From Halofilum ochraceum (GTDB taxonomy: Bacteria; Pseudomonadota; Gammaproteobacteria; XJ16; Halofilaceae): a stretch of 64,000 nucleotides of DNA. Below the pieces are notes generated by a model. It was not told the origin of the DNA, ran no database searches, and saw only the letters and a list, made by a program, of their open reading frames with translations. The stretch spans positions 186,001 through 250,000 of the forward strand of contig NZ_LVEG02000001.1 of the NCBI RefSeq assembly GCF_001614315.2. Direction: 5' to 3'. Positions within the stretch are counted from its first letter, which is position 1. Each line of letters opens with the position of its first letter. Positions 7,667 to 16,095 of this stretch are shown here, one piece after another. The translations under genes were made by a program, and so were the position numbers.

Positions 7667-9091
7667 ATGATGGAAGAGTGGCAGTTTCCACCGGATTACG
7701 ACGAAGGGTATTTCCCCGATCCGTCCAGCCGCTACTGGTTCTCCGAGCGCGAGACCATGGATCCGGCCGCGCGCGACGCGAAGATCCTCGGGCGCGTCCA
7801 GGAGGTCATGAACTACGCCTGGCAGTACTCGGCGTTCTACCGGCGCAAGTGGGAAGAGGCCGGCGTCCATCCCGATCACATCAAATCGCTCGAAGACTTC
7901 GAGGATCGCGTCCCGGTCATCACCAAGCAGGACCTGCGCGATTCGCAGGCGGGCGCGCCGCCTTTCGGTGATTACCTGTGCATCCCCGAGGACGAGATCC
8001 ATCACATCCATGGCACCTCGGGCACGACCGGCCGGCCGACCGTGTTCGGCATCGGTCGCCGCGACTGGAAGACGATCGCCAACAACCAGGCCCGCGTGAT
8101 GTGGGGCATGGGCATCCGCCCGGGCGATATGGTGTTCATCGCCTCGGTGTTCAGCCTCTACATGGGCTCCTGGGGCACGCTCGCCGGCGCCGAGCGTCTC
8201 GGCTGCAAGTGCTTCCCGTTCGGTGCCGGTGCGCCCGGCATGACGCAACGGGCGGTGACCTGGCTGAAGATGATGCAGCCGGCTGCTTTTTACGCGACGC
8301 CCTCGTATGCACTGCGCCTGGCGGAGGTCGCCGAGGAAGAGGGCGTCGATCCGCGCGAGTTCGGCCTGAAGGTGATGTTCTTCTCGGGCGAGCCGGGGGC
8401 GTCGATCCCCGGGATCCGCGATCGCATCGCCGAACTGTTCGGTGCCCGCGTCGTGGACTCCGGCACGATGGCCGAGATCACGCCCTGGATGAACGGCGCC
8501 GGCAGCGCCGAGACCGGGGGCATGATGCTGTGGCAGGACATGGTCTACGGCGAGGTCTGCGATCCACACACCAACCGCCGCGTACCATGGGGCGAGCAGG
8601 GCACGCCGGTGTACACCAATCTCGAACGCACCTCGCAGCCGATGATCCGCCTGCAGTCGGGTGATCTGACCCACTGGGTCATGGAAGAGAACCCCTGCGG
8701 GCGCACCTATCCGCGCCTGCCGCGGGGGATCTACGGCCGCATCGACGATATGTTCCAGATCCGCGGCGAGAACGTGTATCCGAGCGAGATCCACGCGACG
8801 CTCAACGAGATGGAAGGCTACGGCGGCGAGCACCGCATCGTAATCACCCGCGAGGGCAGCATGGACGAGCTGCTGATCCGCCTGGAGCCGTCCAAGGAAC
8901 TCGAGGCGCGCGGTGCCGATGCCGTGAAAGAATTCCGCGACAAGGCGAAGCACGATCTCGAACGCATGCTCGGTTTCCGCGTCGGCATCGAGATGGTCGC
9001 TGCGGATACCTTCCCGCGCACCGACTTCAAGGCGAAGCGCGTGATCGAGGATCGCGATCTCTACAGCAGTCTGCGCCAGGAGGCGGAGTGA
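7667..9091 (+). CDS. hcl: 2-hydroxyisobutyrate-type CoA ligase (PaaK-like)
   Basis: An AMP-forming acyl-CoA ligase of the phenylacetate-CoA ligase branch, 474 aa. The P-loop TSGTTGRPT is at residues 117-125, the hinge region YGRIDD at 356-361 followed by RGENVYPSEI, and a candidate catalytic lysine in RTDFKAKR near 455. The size matches the 2-hydroxyisobutyrate-CoA ligase reported beside hcm genes in fuel-ether degraders (about 477 aa, from memory). It would activate the free acid to the CoA ester for the mutase. The start at 7667 has GGAG upstream; the next codon is also ATG. The stop overlaps the meaB start. The substrate is inferred from context and could be another small branched acid. 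Confidence 0.8.
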   Translation: MMEEWQFPPDYDEGYFPDPSSRYWFSERETMDPAARDAKILGRVQEVMNYAWQYSAFYRRKWEEAGVHPDHIKSLEDFEDRVPVITKQDLRDSQAGAPPFGDYLCIPEDEIHHIHGTSGTTGRPTVFGIGRRDWKTIANNQARVMWGMGIRPGDMVFIASVFSLYMGSWGTLAGAERLGCKCFPFGAGAPGMTQRAVTWLKMMQPAAFYATPSYALRLAEVAEEEGVDPREFGLKVMFFSGEPGASIPGIRDRIAELFGARVVDSGTMAEITPWMNGAGSAETGGMMLWQDMVYGEVCDPHTNRRVPWGEQGTPVYTNLERTSQPMIRLQSGDLTHWVMEENPCGRTYPRLPRGIYGRIDDMFQIRGENVYPSEIHATLNEMEGYGGEHRIVITREGSMDELLIRLEPSKELEARGADAVKEFRDKAKHDLERMLGFRVGIEMVAADTFPRTDFKAKRVIEDRDLYSSLRQEAE

Positions 9092-10083
9092 CGGAGCGCG
9101 TCCCATCAGACGAACTCGCGCGGCGTGTGCGCGAGGGCAGCCTGCGCGCGGCCGCAAGGCTGATTACCCGTGTGGAGGGCGGTGAGGACGAGTGCCGTCC
9201 GGCCCTCGCCGAACTCTATCGCCATACCGGCCATGCGCATGTCGTCGGCATCACCGGGGTGCCCGGCTGTGGCAAATCGACATTGGTATCGCAGCTTGCG
9301 CGTACGCTGCGCGCGGATGGCCGCCGCGTCGGCATCGTCGCGATCGACCCTTCCAGCCCGTTCTCCGGTGGCGCGATTCTCGGTGACCGCATCCGCATGT
9401 CGGACCTCGTGGAAGATCCGGGCGTGTTCATCCGCAGCATGGCGACGCGGGGTTCGCTGGGCGGGCTGGCGAAGGCGAGTCTCGACGCCGTGGATATTCT
9501 GGATGCCGCGGGTTTCGACACGATCCTGATCGAGACGGTCGGCGTCGGGCAGGACGAGGTCGACATCGTTCAGGCCGCACACACCACCGTGGTCGTTTCG
9601 GCGCCGGGGCTCGGCGACGACATCCAGGCGATCAAGGCGGGCGTGCTGGAGATCGCGGATATCCACGTCGTCTCCAAGGCCGATCGCGCGGACGCGAACC
9701 GCACCGTCACCGAACTCAAGACCATGCTCACCATGAGCATGCCCAGCGGCCCGGATCAGTGGTACACGCCCGTGGTTGCCACCAGTGCCGAACAGAAGAC
9801 CGGCTTCGACGAGCTGCGTGACGCCATCGACCGCCACCGAACGCATCTGATCGACTCCGGTGAACTGGAGACCAAGCGCAGCGAGATCGCCGCCAACCGA
9901 ATGCTCAAGATCGCCGAGGGCATCGTGCGCGAGGACTTCCGCCGTCAGCGCGAAGCCGATCTCGCCGATGTCCTGGGCCGCGTCAGCCGACGCGAAACCG
10001 ACCCGCATGCCGGCGCCGTGGAGCTGCTGGCCGCCGTTCATACGAGGATCCGCCATGAATCGACAGCAGACCCTGTTCAGTAA
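9088..10083 (+). CDS. meaB: MeaB/ArgK-family GTPase, mutase chaperone
   Basis: G3E-family P-loop GTPase of 331 aa that protects and reloads B12-dependent acyl-CoA mutases. Walker A is GVPGCGKST at 57-65, the switch region ETVGVGQDEVD at 149-159 and the base-recognition SKAD at 196-199. The start is GTG at 9088 in a GTGA overlap with the ligase stop, preceded by a full AGGAGG (9078-9083). The 3' end overlaps hcmA by 29 bp. This coupling places it within one translational unit with the ligase and the large mutase subunit. In hcm clusters the equivalent gene is called meaH; the distinction from MeaB is by context only. Confidence 0.93.
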   Translation: MTERVPSDELARRVREGSLRAAARLITRVEGGEDECRPALAELYRHTGHAHVVGITGVPGCGKSTLVSQLARTLRADGRRVGIVAIDPSSPFSGGAILGDRIRMSDLVEDPGVFIRSMATRGSLGGLAKASLDAVDILDAAGFDTILIETVGVGQDEVDIVQAAHTTVVVSAPGLGDDIQAIKAGVLEIADIHVVSKADRADANRTVTELKTMLTMSMPSGPDQWYTPVVATSAEQKTGFDELRDAIDRHRTHLIDSGELETKRSEIAANRMLKIAEGIVREDFRRQREADLADVLGRVSRRETDPHAGAVELLAAVHTRIRHESTADPVQ

Positions 10084-11755
10084 AGACGAACTCGACCGCA
10101 TCGACGCGGAGTACAGCGACTGGGAAGGCAACGAAGTCGCCCGTTTCCTGGAGCGCGCGCCCGAGCGCCGCGAAACGTTCCGCACCGGCGCCGGCCTCGA
10201 CGTCAAACGCACCTACACGCCGGTCGATACCTCGGAGACGCCTTGGGACGACATCGGCCTGCCGGGCCGTTACCCGTTCACGCGTGGGCCGTACCCGACC
10301 ATGCACCGCGGGCGCCACTGGACGATGCGCCAGATCGCCGGCTTCGGCATGGCGGCCGATACCAATCGGCGTTTCCATTACCTGATGGCGCAGGGCCAGA
10401 CCGGCCTGTCGGTCGACTTCGATATGCCGACGCTGATGGGCTATGACTCGGACCACCCGATGAGCGAAGGTGAGGTCGGCCGCGAGGGTGTGGCGATCGA
10501 TACGCTCGCCGACATGGAGGCGCTGTTCGATCAGATCGATCTCGAAAAGATTTCCGTGTCGATGACGATCAATCCTTCCGCCTGGATCCTGTTCGCGATG
10601 TACATCGCCGTGGCCGAGAAAAACGGCTTCGATCAGACCAAGCTCTCGGGCACGATCCAGAACGACATCCTCAAGGAGTACATGGCGCAGAAGGAATGGA
10701 TCTATCCGGTGCGCCCGTCGCTGCGCATCGTGCGCGACTGCATCACCTACGGCGCTCAGCACCTGCCGCGCTACAACCCGCTCAACATCTCCGGTTATCA
10801 CATCTCCGAGGCCGGTGCCGTGGCGACCCAGGAGGTCGCCTACACCATGGCGAGCACGATCCAGTACGTGCAGGAGGCCGTCGATGCCGGTGTCGATGTC
10901 GACGACTTCGCTCCCAGGCTGTCGTTCTTCTTCGTCAGCCAGGCGGACTTTTTCGAGGAGATCGCCAAGTTCCGCGCCGCGCGGCGCGTGTACGCGAAGA
11001 TCATGGGCGAGCGCTTCGGCGCGAAGAAGCCGGAGTCCTGCCGCCTGCGCTTCCACGCGCAGACCGCGGCGGCGACACTGACCAAGCCGCAGCCGAAGGT
11101 GAACATCGTACGCACCGCCTTCCAGGCGATGTCGGCCGTGCTGGGCGGTGCGCAGTCGCTGCACACCAACGGCCTCGACGAGGCGTATTCGATCCCGACC
11201 GAAGAGGCGATGAAGATCGCGCTGCGCACACAGCAGGTCATCGCCCACGAGACGGGCGCCTCGGATGTCGTCGACGGCATCGGCGGCTCCTGGTACGTCG
11301 AGAACCTCACCACGCGCATCGAGGAAGAGGTGTGGCGCATTCTGGATGAGGTCGAGGAGATGGGCGGCACCATCCAGTGCATCGACGACGGCTACTTCCA
11401 GCGCGGCATCGCGGACTCGGCCTACGACTACGCCATCCGCAAGGCCAGCGGCGACCGCCCGGTCATCGGGGTCAACTGCTACGTAGAGGAAGACGGCGAC
11501 CCCGAGGTCGAGGTCCATCCGCACGACCCCGAGACCGAGCGCAACCAGATCGCGCACCTGCAGCGCGTGCGCGATGAACGCGATGAGAGCGAGGTCCAGC
11601 AGCTGCTGGAAGAACTGCGCAACGTCGCCGAAGACGAGTCACAGAACCTGATGCCGGTCACCATCAAACTGGTCAAGGCCGGCGCCTCGATGGGCGACAT
11701 CGTCGAAAACCTGCGTGAGCTGTGGGGCACGTACCGCGAGACGCCGGTGATCTGA
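10055..11755 (+). CDS. hcmA: 2-hydroxyisobutyryl-CoA mutase large subunit
   Basis: A TIM-barrel acyl-CoA mutase subunit of 566 aa lacking a B12 domain. Aligned by its invariant blocks (GTIQNDILKE with Gln202, SGYH with His249), its substrate-binding residues are Ile94 (RQIAGF), Asp121 (LSVDFD) and Gln212 (YMAQKE). Methylmalonyl-CoA mutase has Tyr89, Ala and Arg207 there; isobutyryl-CoA mutase has Phe and Gln. Ile/Asp/Gln, with identical spacings (27 and 118 residues), is the set described for Aquincola HcmA (Ile90, Asp117, Gln208). The reaction would interconvert 2-hydroxyisobutyryl-CoA and 3-hydroxybutyryl-CoA. The ATG at 10055 with GAGG upstream is chosen; the open frame extends further up inside meaB by chance. 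Confidence 0.9.
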   Translation: MNRQQTLFSKDELDRIDAEYSDWEGNEVARFLERAPERRETFRTGAGLDVKRTYTPVDTSETPWDDIGLPGRYPFTRGPYPTMHRGRHWTMRQIAGFGMAADTNRRFHYLMAQGQTGLSVDFDMPTLMGYDSDHPMSEGEVGREGVAIDTLADMEALFDQIDLEKISVSMTINPSAWILFAMYIAVAEKNGFDQTKLSGTIQNDILKEYMAQKEWIYPVRPSLRIVRDCITYGAQHLPRYNPLNISGYHISEAGAVATQEVAYTMASTIQYVQEAVDAGVDVDDFAPRLSFFFVSQADFFEEIAKFRAARRVYAKIMGERFGAKKPESCRLRFHAQTAAATLTKPQPKVNIVRTAFQAMSAVLGGAQSLHTNGLDEAYSIPTEEAMKIALRTQQVIAHETGASDVVDGIGGSWYVENLTTRIEEEVWRILDEVEEMGGTIQCIDDGYFQRGIADSAYDYAIRKASGDRPVIGVNCYVEEDGDPEVEVHPHDPETERNQIAHLQRVRDERDESEVQQLLEELRNVAEDESQNLMPVTIKLVKAGASMGDIVENLRELWGTYRETPVI

Positions 11756-11786
11756 CCGGTCGGCCCCCGTCCGCCAAAAAAACCGG

Positions 11787-12200
11787 TTCTCGCCAAGACG
11801 CCAAGTTCGCCAGGGAGCGCAGAGAAAACGAAGGACTTTTGTAGGAGCGAGCTTGCTCGCGAACCGGCCTCTGGAAGTCGCAAGCGTCCGCTCGATAGGA
11901 CCAATAGAACGTAGGCCGGCCCTCGGCGAAGCCGAATGCCGGCGTTGCCCGGCGCGATTGACGCCAGGCAATGGATACCGTTGTCCCCGCGCCGGTCAAG
12001 GCCGGCTTACGTCCCTGTGTCCCTGTGACGATTCGATCGCTGCGCAGCGGATGCGCGCGTTCGCCTTCGGCGAAAACGCGCCTACGTTCTGAGGCTCCAG
12101 CGCGCCCTTCCTCGGGAAACCGGTTCTCGCCGAGACGCCAAGCGCGCCAGGAAAACATTCTTAACGTGCCTTTCTTGGCGCGCTTGGCGTCTTGGCGAGA
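11787..12200. repeat. Composite repeat region after hcmA
   Basis: Occupies most of the 646-bp gap 11756-12401. In order: a CTCGCCAAGACGCCAAG arm at 11787, REP-C at 11840-11862, family-B arms at about 11913-12011, a family-A hairpin at 12053-12086, then a compact inverted pair 12124-12150 / 12174-12200 of the CGCCAAG arms. The rest of the gap (12201-12401) holds the prpE promoter and operators. No gene is seen. Confidence 0.8.
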
Positions 12201-12223
12201 GACCGAATTTTCATCCTTTCCGT

Positions 12224-12236
12224 ATTGTCCGACACA
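12224..12236. promoter_or_regulatory. Operator candidate, prpE site 1
   Basis: ATTGTCCGACACA. The first half matches the other three copies exactly; the second half is degenerate. It lies 63 bp before site 2, the same spacing as at 4489/4552. Confidence 0.55.
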
Positions 12237-12286
12237 AGAATCGGACCAGGCCTGAATAACCCAATAAATTGCACAAAAGCAATCGG

Positions 12287-12299
12287 ATTGTCCGCCAAT
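12287..12299. promoter_or_regulatory. Operator candidate, prpE site 2
   Basis: ATTGTCCGCCAAT, immediately before the -35 of prpE. It differs by one base from the site at 4552-4564. Confidence 0.65.
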
Positions 12300-12301
12300 C
12301 C

Positions 12302-12329
12302 TTGCGCGCACTTTCCGTGGCGGTTATAT
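12302..12329 (+). promoter_or_regulatory. prpE promoter
   Basis: TTGCGC at 12302-12307, 16-bp spacer, TTATAT at 12324-12329. It has the same geometry as the hydrolase promoter at 4566-4593. The prpE start follows 72 bp downstream with GGGAGGG as ribosome site. Confidence 0.55.
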
Positions 12330-12401
12330 GTGGGCGATCCAACGTGAGGTCGCTGCGGGGCCAGGCGGAAGCGGGCATCGGGCGGCCGGGAGGGAAACGG
12401 C

Positions 12402-14306
12402 ATGACGGCCTACGACCCGATCCACGAACGCTCGCTGCGCGATCCCGAAGGCTTCTGGGCCGAGGTCGCCGAAGATCTGCACTGGGACCGGCGCTGGGAT
12501 CGCGTCCTCGACGACTCCGACGCCCCGTTCTACCGCTGGTTCACCGGCGGACGCCTCAACACCTGCTACAACGCCATCGACCGTCACGTCGAAAACGGCC
12601 ATGGCGCGCAGACGGCGCTGATCCACGACAGCGCGGTCACCGGCACCTGCAGCCGCTGGGATTACGCCGGCCTGCAGGATGAGGTCGCGCGCCTCGCCGG
12701 ATTGCTGCGCGCGCAGGGCGTGGACACCGGTGACCGCGTCGTCATCTACATGCCGATGATCCCGCAGGCCGTATTCGGCATGCTCGCCTGCGCGCGGATC
12801 GGCGCCATCCACTCGGTCGTCTTCGGTGGTTTTGCCGCGTCCGAACTCGCCTCGCGTATCGATGACGCGGAACCGAAGCTGGTGCTGAGTGCCTCCTGCG
12901 GGGTCGAACCCGGTGGTGTAGTCGATTACCACGGCCTGCTCGACAAAGCCCTGTCGCTGGCGCGCCACGAAGTCCCGGGGTGCCTGATCTGGCAGCGCGA
13001 GCAGCAGCCGGTGGAGCTGGTCAGCGGCCGCGACGTCGACTGGGCCGAGGCGCTGGAGACGGCCACGCCGGCGGAGTGCGTGCCGGTCGAGGCCACCGAT
13101 CCGCTATATATCCTCTACACCTCCGGCACGACCGGCCACCCGAAGGGCATCGTTCGTGACAACGGCGGTCACGCCGTCGCGCTGCAGTGGTCGATGCGCA
13201 ATATCTACGGCATGGCGCCGGGCGACGTGTACTGGACGGCGTCCGATATCGGCTGGGTCGTCGGGCACTCCTATATCGTCTACGGCCCTCTGCTGAACCG
13301 GAACACGACGGTGATGTTCGAAGGTAAACCGGTCGGTACGCCCGACGCGGGCGCCTTCTGGCGCGTGGTGCAGGACCATGGCGCCAAGGCGCTGTTCACC
13401 GCGCCCACGGCGATCCGCGCCATCCGTTCGGCGGATCCGGACGGCAGGTACGTTGAGCAGTACGATATCAGTTCGCTCGAGTCCTTCTTCCTCGCCGGTG
13501 AACGTTCCGATCCGGCCACGATCCACTGGGCCGAACGGAACCTCGGCGTCCCCGTGGTCGATCACTGGTGGCAGACGGAGACCGGGTGGGCCATCGCAGC
13601 CAATCCGCTCGGCATCGAGTGCCTCCCGGTCGAGGCCGGTTCGGCGGGCAAGCCCATGCCCGGGTACGACGTTCGGGTGCTCGATGAACGCGGTGAGGAA
13701 AAGCCGCGCGGCGAGCTCGGCAATATCGCCATCCGCCTGCCGATGCCGCCGGGTACCCTGCTTACGCTCTGGAACAACCGCGAAGGGCATCGTGAGCACT
13801 ACCTGTCCCGTTATCCGGGGTATTACCTCACCGGGGACTCCGGCGTGATCGACGCTGACGGTTATATCCACGTCATGAGCCGGATCGACGATGTCATCAA
13901 CGTCGCGGGACATCGGCTCTCCACCGGCCGCATGGAAGAGGTCCTCTGCGATCACCACGCCGTAGCCGAGGCGGCCGTGTTCGGCGTCAATGACGAGACC
14001 AAAGGACAACTCCCGCTCGCCTTGGTCGTGCCCGCTGCCGGGAAGGGCCCCGACGGCGAAACGCTCGTTGCCGAACTCACCGCTCACGTGCGCAACGAGG
14101 TCGGTCCGGTCGCCGCTTTCCGGCTGTGTACGCTGGTCAAACGCCTGCCCAAGACCCGTTCCGGCAAGGTCCTGCGCGGCACCATGCGCAAGATCGCCAA
14201 CGGCGAAGAGTGGAAGGCCCCCGCGACCATCGACGATCCGAAGATCCTCGATGAGATCGGCGAGGCGTTGTCCAATCTCGGGTTCCCGCGTACGGGCGGC
14301 AATTGA
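12402..14306 (+). CDS. prpE: Propionyl-CoA synthetase PrpE
   Basis: An acetyl/propionyl-CoA synthetase of the ANL superfamily, 634 aa, activating propionate with ATP and CoA to feed the methylcitrate cycle. Landmarks are the N-terminal ACAS_N block (DPEGFWAEVAEDLHW), the P-loop YTSGTTGHPKG near 240, DHWWQTETGW, YLTGDSG, the hinge GHRLSTGRMEE, and RSGKVLRGTMR whose lysine is the regulatory acetylation site of this family. The ATG at 12402 has GGGAGGG upstream. It stands alone between repeat blocks, but its promoter carries the same paired operator as the prp locus 8 kb away, which argues for co-regulation despite the separation by the hcm operon. Confidence 0.95.
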   Translation: MTAYDPIHERSLRDPEGFWAEVAEDLHWDRRWDRVLDDSDAPFYRWFTGGRLNTCYNAIDRHVENGHGAQTALIHDSAVTGTCSRWDYAGLQDEVARLAGLLRAQGVDTGDRVVIYMPMIPQAVFGMLACARIGAIHSVVFGGFAASELASRIDDAEPKLVLSASCGVEPGGVVDYHGLLDKALSLARHEVPGCLIWQREQQPVELVSGRDVDWAEALETATPAECVPVEATDPLYILYTSGTTGHPKGIVRDNGGHAVALQWSMRNIYGMAPGDVYWTASDIGWVVGHSYIVYGPLLNRNTTVMFEGKPVGTPDAGAFWRVVQDHGAKALFTAPTAIRAIRSADPDGRYVEQYDISSLESFFLAGERSDPATIHWAERNLGVPVVDHWWQTETGWAIAANPLGIECLPVEAGSAGKPMPGYDVRVLDERGEEKPRGELGNIAIRLPMPPGTLLTLWNNREGHREHYLSRYPGYYLTGDSGVIDADGYIHVMSRIDDVINVAGHRLSTGRMEEVLCDHHAVAEAAVFGVNDETKGQLPLALVVPAAGKGPDGETLVAELTAHVRNEVGPVAAFRLCTLVKRLPKTRSGKVLRGTMRKIANGEEWKAPATIDDPKILDEIGEALSNLGFPRTGGN

Positions 14307-14336
14307 TCGCGTGCCATTTTCAGCAGGCTAAAAGCG

Positions 14337-14583
14337 GTTCGCGCAGAGACGCCAAGGCCGTAAAGGGCGCGGAGAGATCCCGTAGGCGCGTTTTCGCCGA
14401 AGGCGAACGCGCGCGCAATTCGTGCACCGCAATCGAACCGTGGACGCACTTCAATAACCCGACGTAGGCCGGCCTACATTGTTTCAATCGATCGGCGACC
14501 GGGGTTTCGGGAGACCGGTTCGCGAGCAAGCTCGCTCCTGCTTCCTTTGCGTCCCTTGGCGGGCCTGGCGTCTTGGCGAGAAC
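14337..14583. repeat. Imperfect nested repeat element between prpE and the ROK kinase
   Basis: Fills most of the 361-bp gap 14307-14667. A left arm of the AGACGCCAAGG type at 14337-14368 faces a right arm TTGGCGTCTTGGCGAGAACC ending at 14583. Inside are a family-A hairpin at 14381-14414, a short family-B unit near 14463 and one inverted REP-C copy at 14518-14541. The arms are less perfect than at 7371 and 23237. No gene is seen. Confidence 0.7.
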
Positions 14584-14667
14584 CGATTTTCGCCCGGATG
14601 CATGCATCACGCCGACGACTGGGCGACCCACACACATCACCGGTATGCTTAACGCAGGAGGTATCCC

Positions 14668-15558
14668 ATGCGTATCGGAATCGATCTGGGTGGTACCAAA
14701 ATCTCGGGCCTGGCCTTGGGCGATGCGGGTGAAATCCTCGCCCGAAAACGCATACCCACGCCCAAAGGCGATTACGACGGCACCCTCGACGCGATCGCCT
14801 TGCTGGTGGCGGACCTGGAACAGGAAACCGGCCAAACCGGTTCGGTCGGGATCGGCACGCCCGGTGCGATCTCACCGGCGACCGGCCTGTTCAAGAATGC
14901 CAGCGCGGTGTTCCTCAACGGCCGCCCCGGCAAGGTCGATCTGGAAGCTCGTCTGGGTCGCCCGGTTCGTATCGCCAACGATGCCAACTGCTTCGCGTTG
15001 TCCGAGGCCGTTGACGGTGCCGGTGCCGGCTATAACGTGGTGTTCGGCGTGATTCTCGGGACCGGCTGTGGCGGCGGAGTCGTCTTCAATGGCCAGGTGC
15101 ACGTCGGGCCGAACGCGATCGGCGGCGAATGGGGCCACAACCCGTTGCCGTGGCAGACGCCGGATGAATATCCCGGGCCCGAATGCTACTGCGGCCGCCG
15201 CGGCTGTATCGAGCGCTGGGTGTCCGGTACCGGTCTGCAGCAGGACTACGCCAACGTCTGCGGCGAAGAACTCACCGGCGAGGAGATCGCCGCCCGCGCC
15301 GAGGCCGGCGATACCGAGGCGCAGGCGATCATGGATCGCTACGAAGACCGCCTCGCCCGTGGCCTCGCGACCGTCATCAACATGCTCGATCCGGACATCG
15401 TTGTCCTCGGAGGGGGTGTGTCCGCCGTCGCGCGTCTCTACGAAAGCGTACCGGTCCTCTGGCAGCGCTACGTCTACTCGGATCGCTGCGACACGGTTCT
15501 GCGGCAAAACGTCCATGGTGGTGACAGTGGGGTGCGTGGAGCGGCGTGGTTGTGGTGA
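14668..15558 (+). CDS. ROK-family sugar kinase
   Basis: A 296-aa ROK kinase. The phosphate-binding GIDLGGTKISG is at the N-terminus, the catalytic-loop aspartate in ANDANCFALSE, and the zinc-binding signature GGEWGHN followed by CYCGRRGCIE in the middle. These residues are typical of the fructokinase (Mak) / N-acetylglucosamine kinase (NagK) branch; the exact sugar cannot be read. The start has GCAGGAGG just upstream. The gene stands between repeat clusters with no linked sugar-transport genes. It is followed directly by the 138-bp tandem REP array. Confidence 0.88.
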   Translation: MRIGIDLGGTKISGLALGDAGEILARKRIPTPKGDYDGTLDAIALLVADLEQETGQTGSVGIGTPGAISPATGLFKNASAVFLNGRPGKVDLEARLGRPVRIANDANCFALSEAVDGAGAGYNVVFGVILGTGCGGGVVFNGQVHVGPNAIGGEWGHNPLPWQTPDEYPGPECYCGRRGCIERWVSGTGLQQDYANVCGEELTGEEIAARAEAGDTEAQAIMDRYEDRLARGLATVINMLDPDIVVLGGGVSAVARLYESVPVLWQRYVYSDRCDTVLRQNVHGGDSGVRGAAWLW

Positions 15559-15560
15559 GC

Positions 15561-16026
15561 CTAGGCGCGTTTTCGCCGAAGGCGAACGCGCGCGGTTTGG
15601 GTACGCGGCACGATCATATGCTACGGGCATGCTGCGCGCATTCGGCCGGTGCAGTGGCCCGACCGAAGACGCGCCTACGGTGACGCGATGATCCGGACGT
15701 CGGCGCGTTTTCGCCGAAGGCGAACGCGCGCGGTTTGGGTACGCGGCACGATCATATGCTACGGGCACGCTGCGCGCATTCGGCCGGTGCGGTGGCCCGA
15801 CCGAAGACGCGCCTACGGTGACGCGATGATCCGGACGTCGGCGCGTTTTCGCCGAAGGCGAACGCGCGCGGTTTGGGTACGGGGCATGATCATATGCTAC
15901 GGGCACGCTGCGCGCATTCGGCCGGTGCGGTGGCCCGGCCGAAGACGCGCCTACGGTGACGCGATGATCCGGCCGTAGGCGCGTTTTCGTCGAAGACGAA
16001 CGCGCGCGATTTCGGTACGAGGCACG
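15561..16026. repeat. Tandem array of a 138-bp REP doublet (three units plus a partial)
   Basis: The hairpin core GCGCGTTTTCGCCGAAGGCG starts at 15565, 15703 and 15841, and a diverged copy starts at 15979, exactly 138 bp apart each time. Each unit has a family-A REP, a 40-bp spacer, and an inverted partner arm (GCGCATTCGGCCGG ... GAAGACGCGCCTACG), the layout of a REPIN. The units are almost identical. The array ends about 70 bp before the RAYT gene. Confidence 0.92.
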
Positions 16027-16095
16027 AAGGGATGCGTTGGGCTCGCCGCTGATATAACGACTTCATGGACACGACCACATAAGGGGAGGGACCCC

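Noticed and set aside
9860-10054. Longer reading frame upstream of hcmA
   Set aside because: It lies inside meaB in another frame, and the ATG at 10055 has its own ribosome site and begins the family alignment.
10055-11755. Methylmalonyl-CoA mutase as the annotation of the large mutase subunit
   Set aside because: Tyr and Arg needed to hold the methylmalonyl carboxylate are replaced by Ile94 and Gln212, and the B12 domain is separate.
15561-16026. CRISPR-like array
   Set aside because: Units of 138 bp are near-identical throughout, with no unique spacers and no cas genes; it is a tandem REP doublet.
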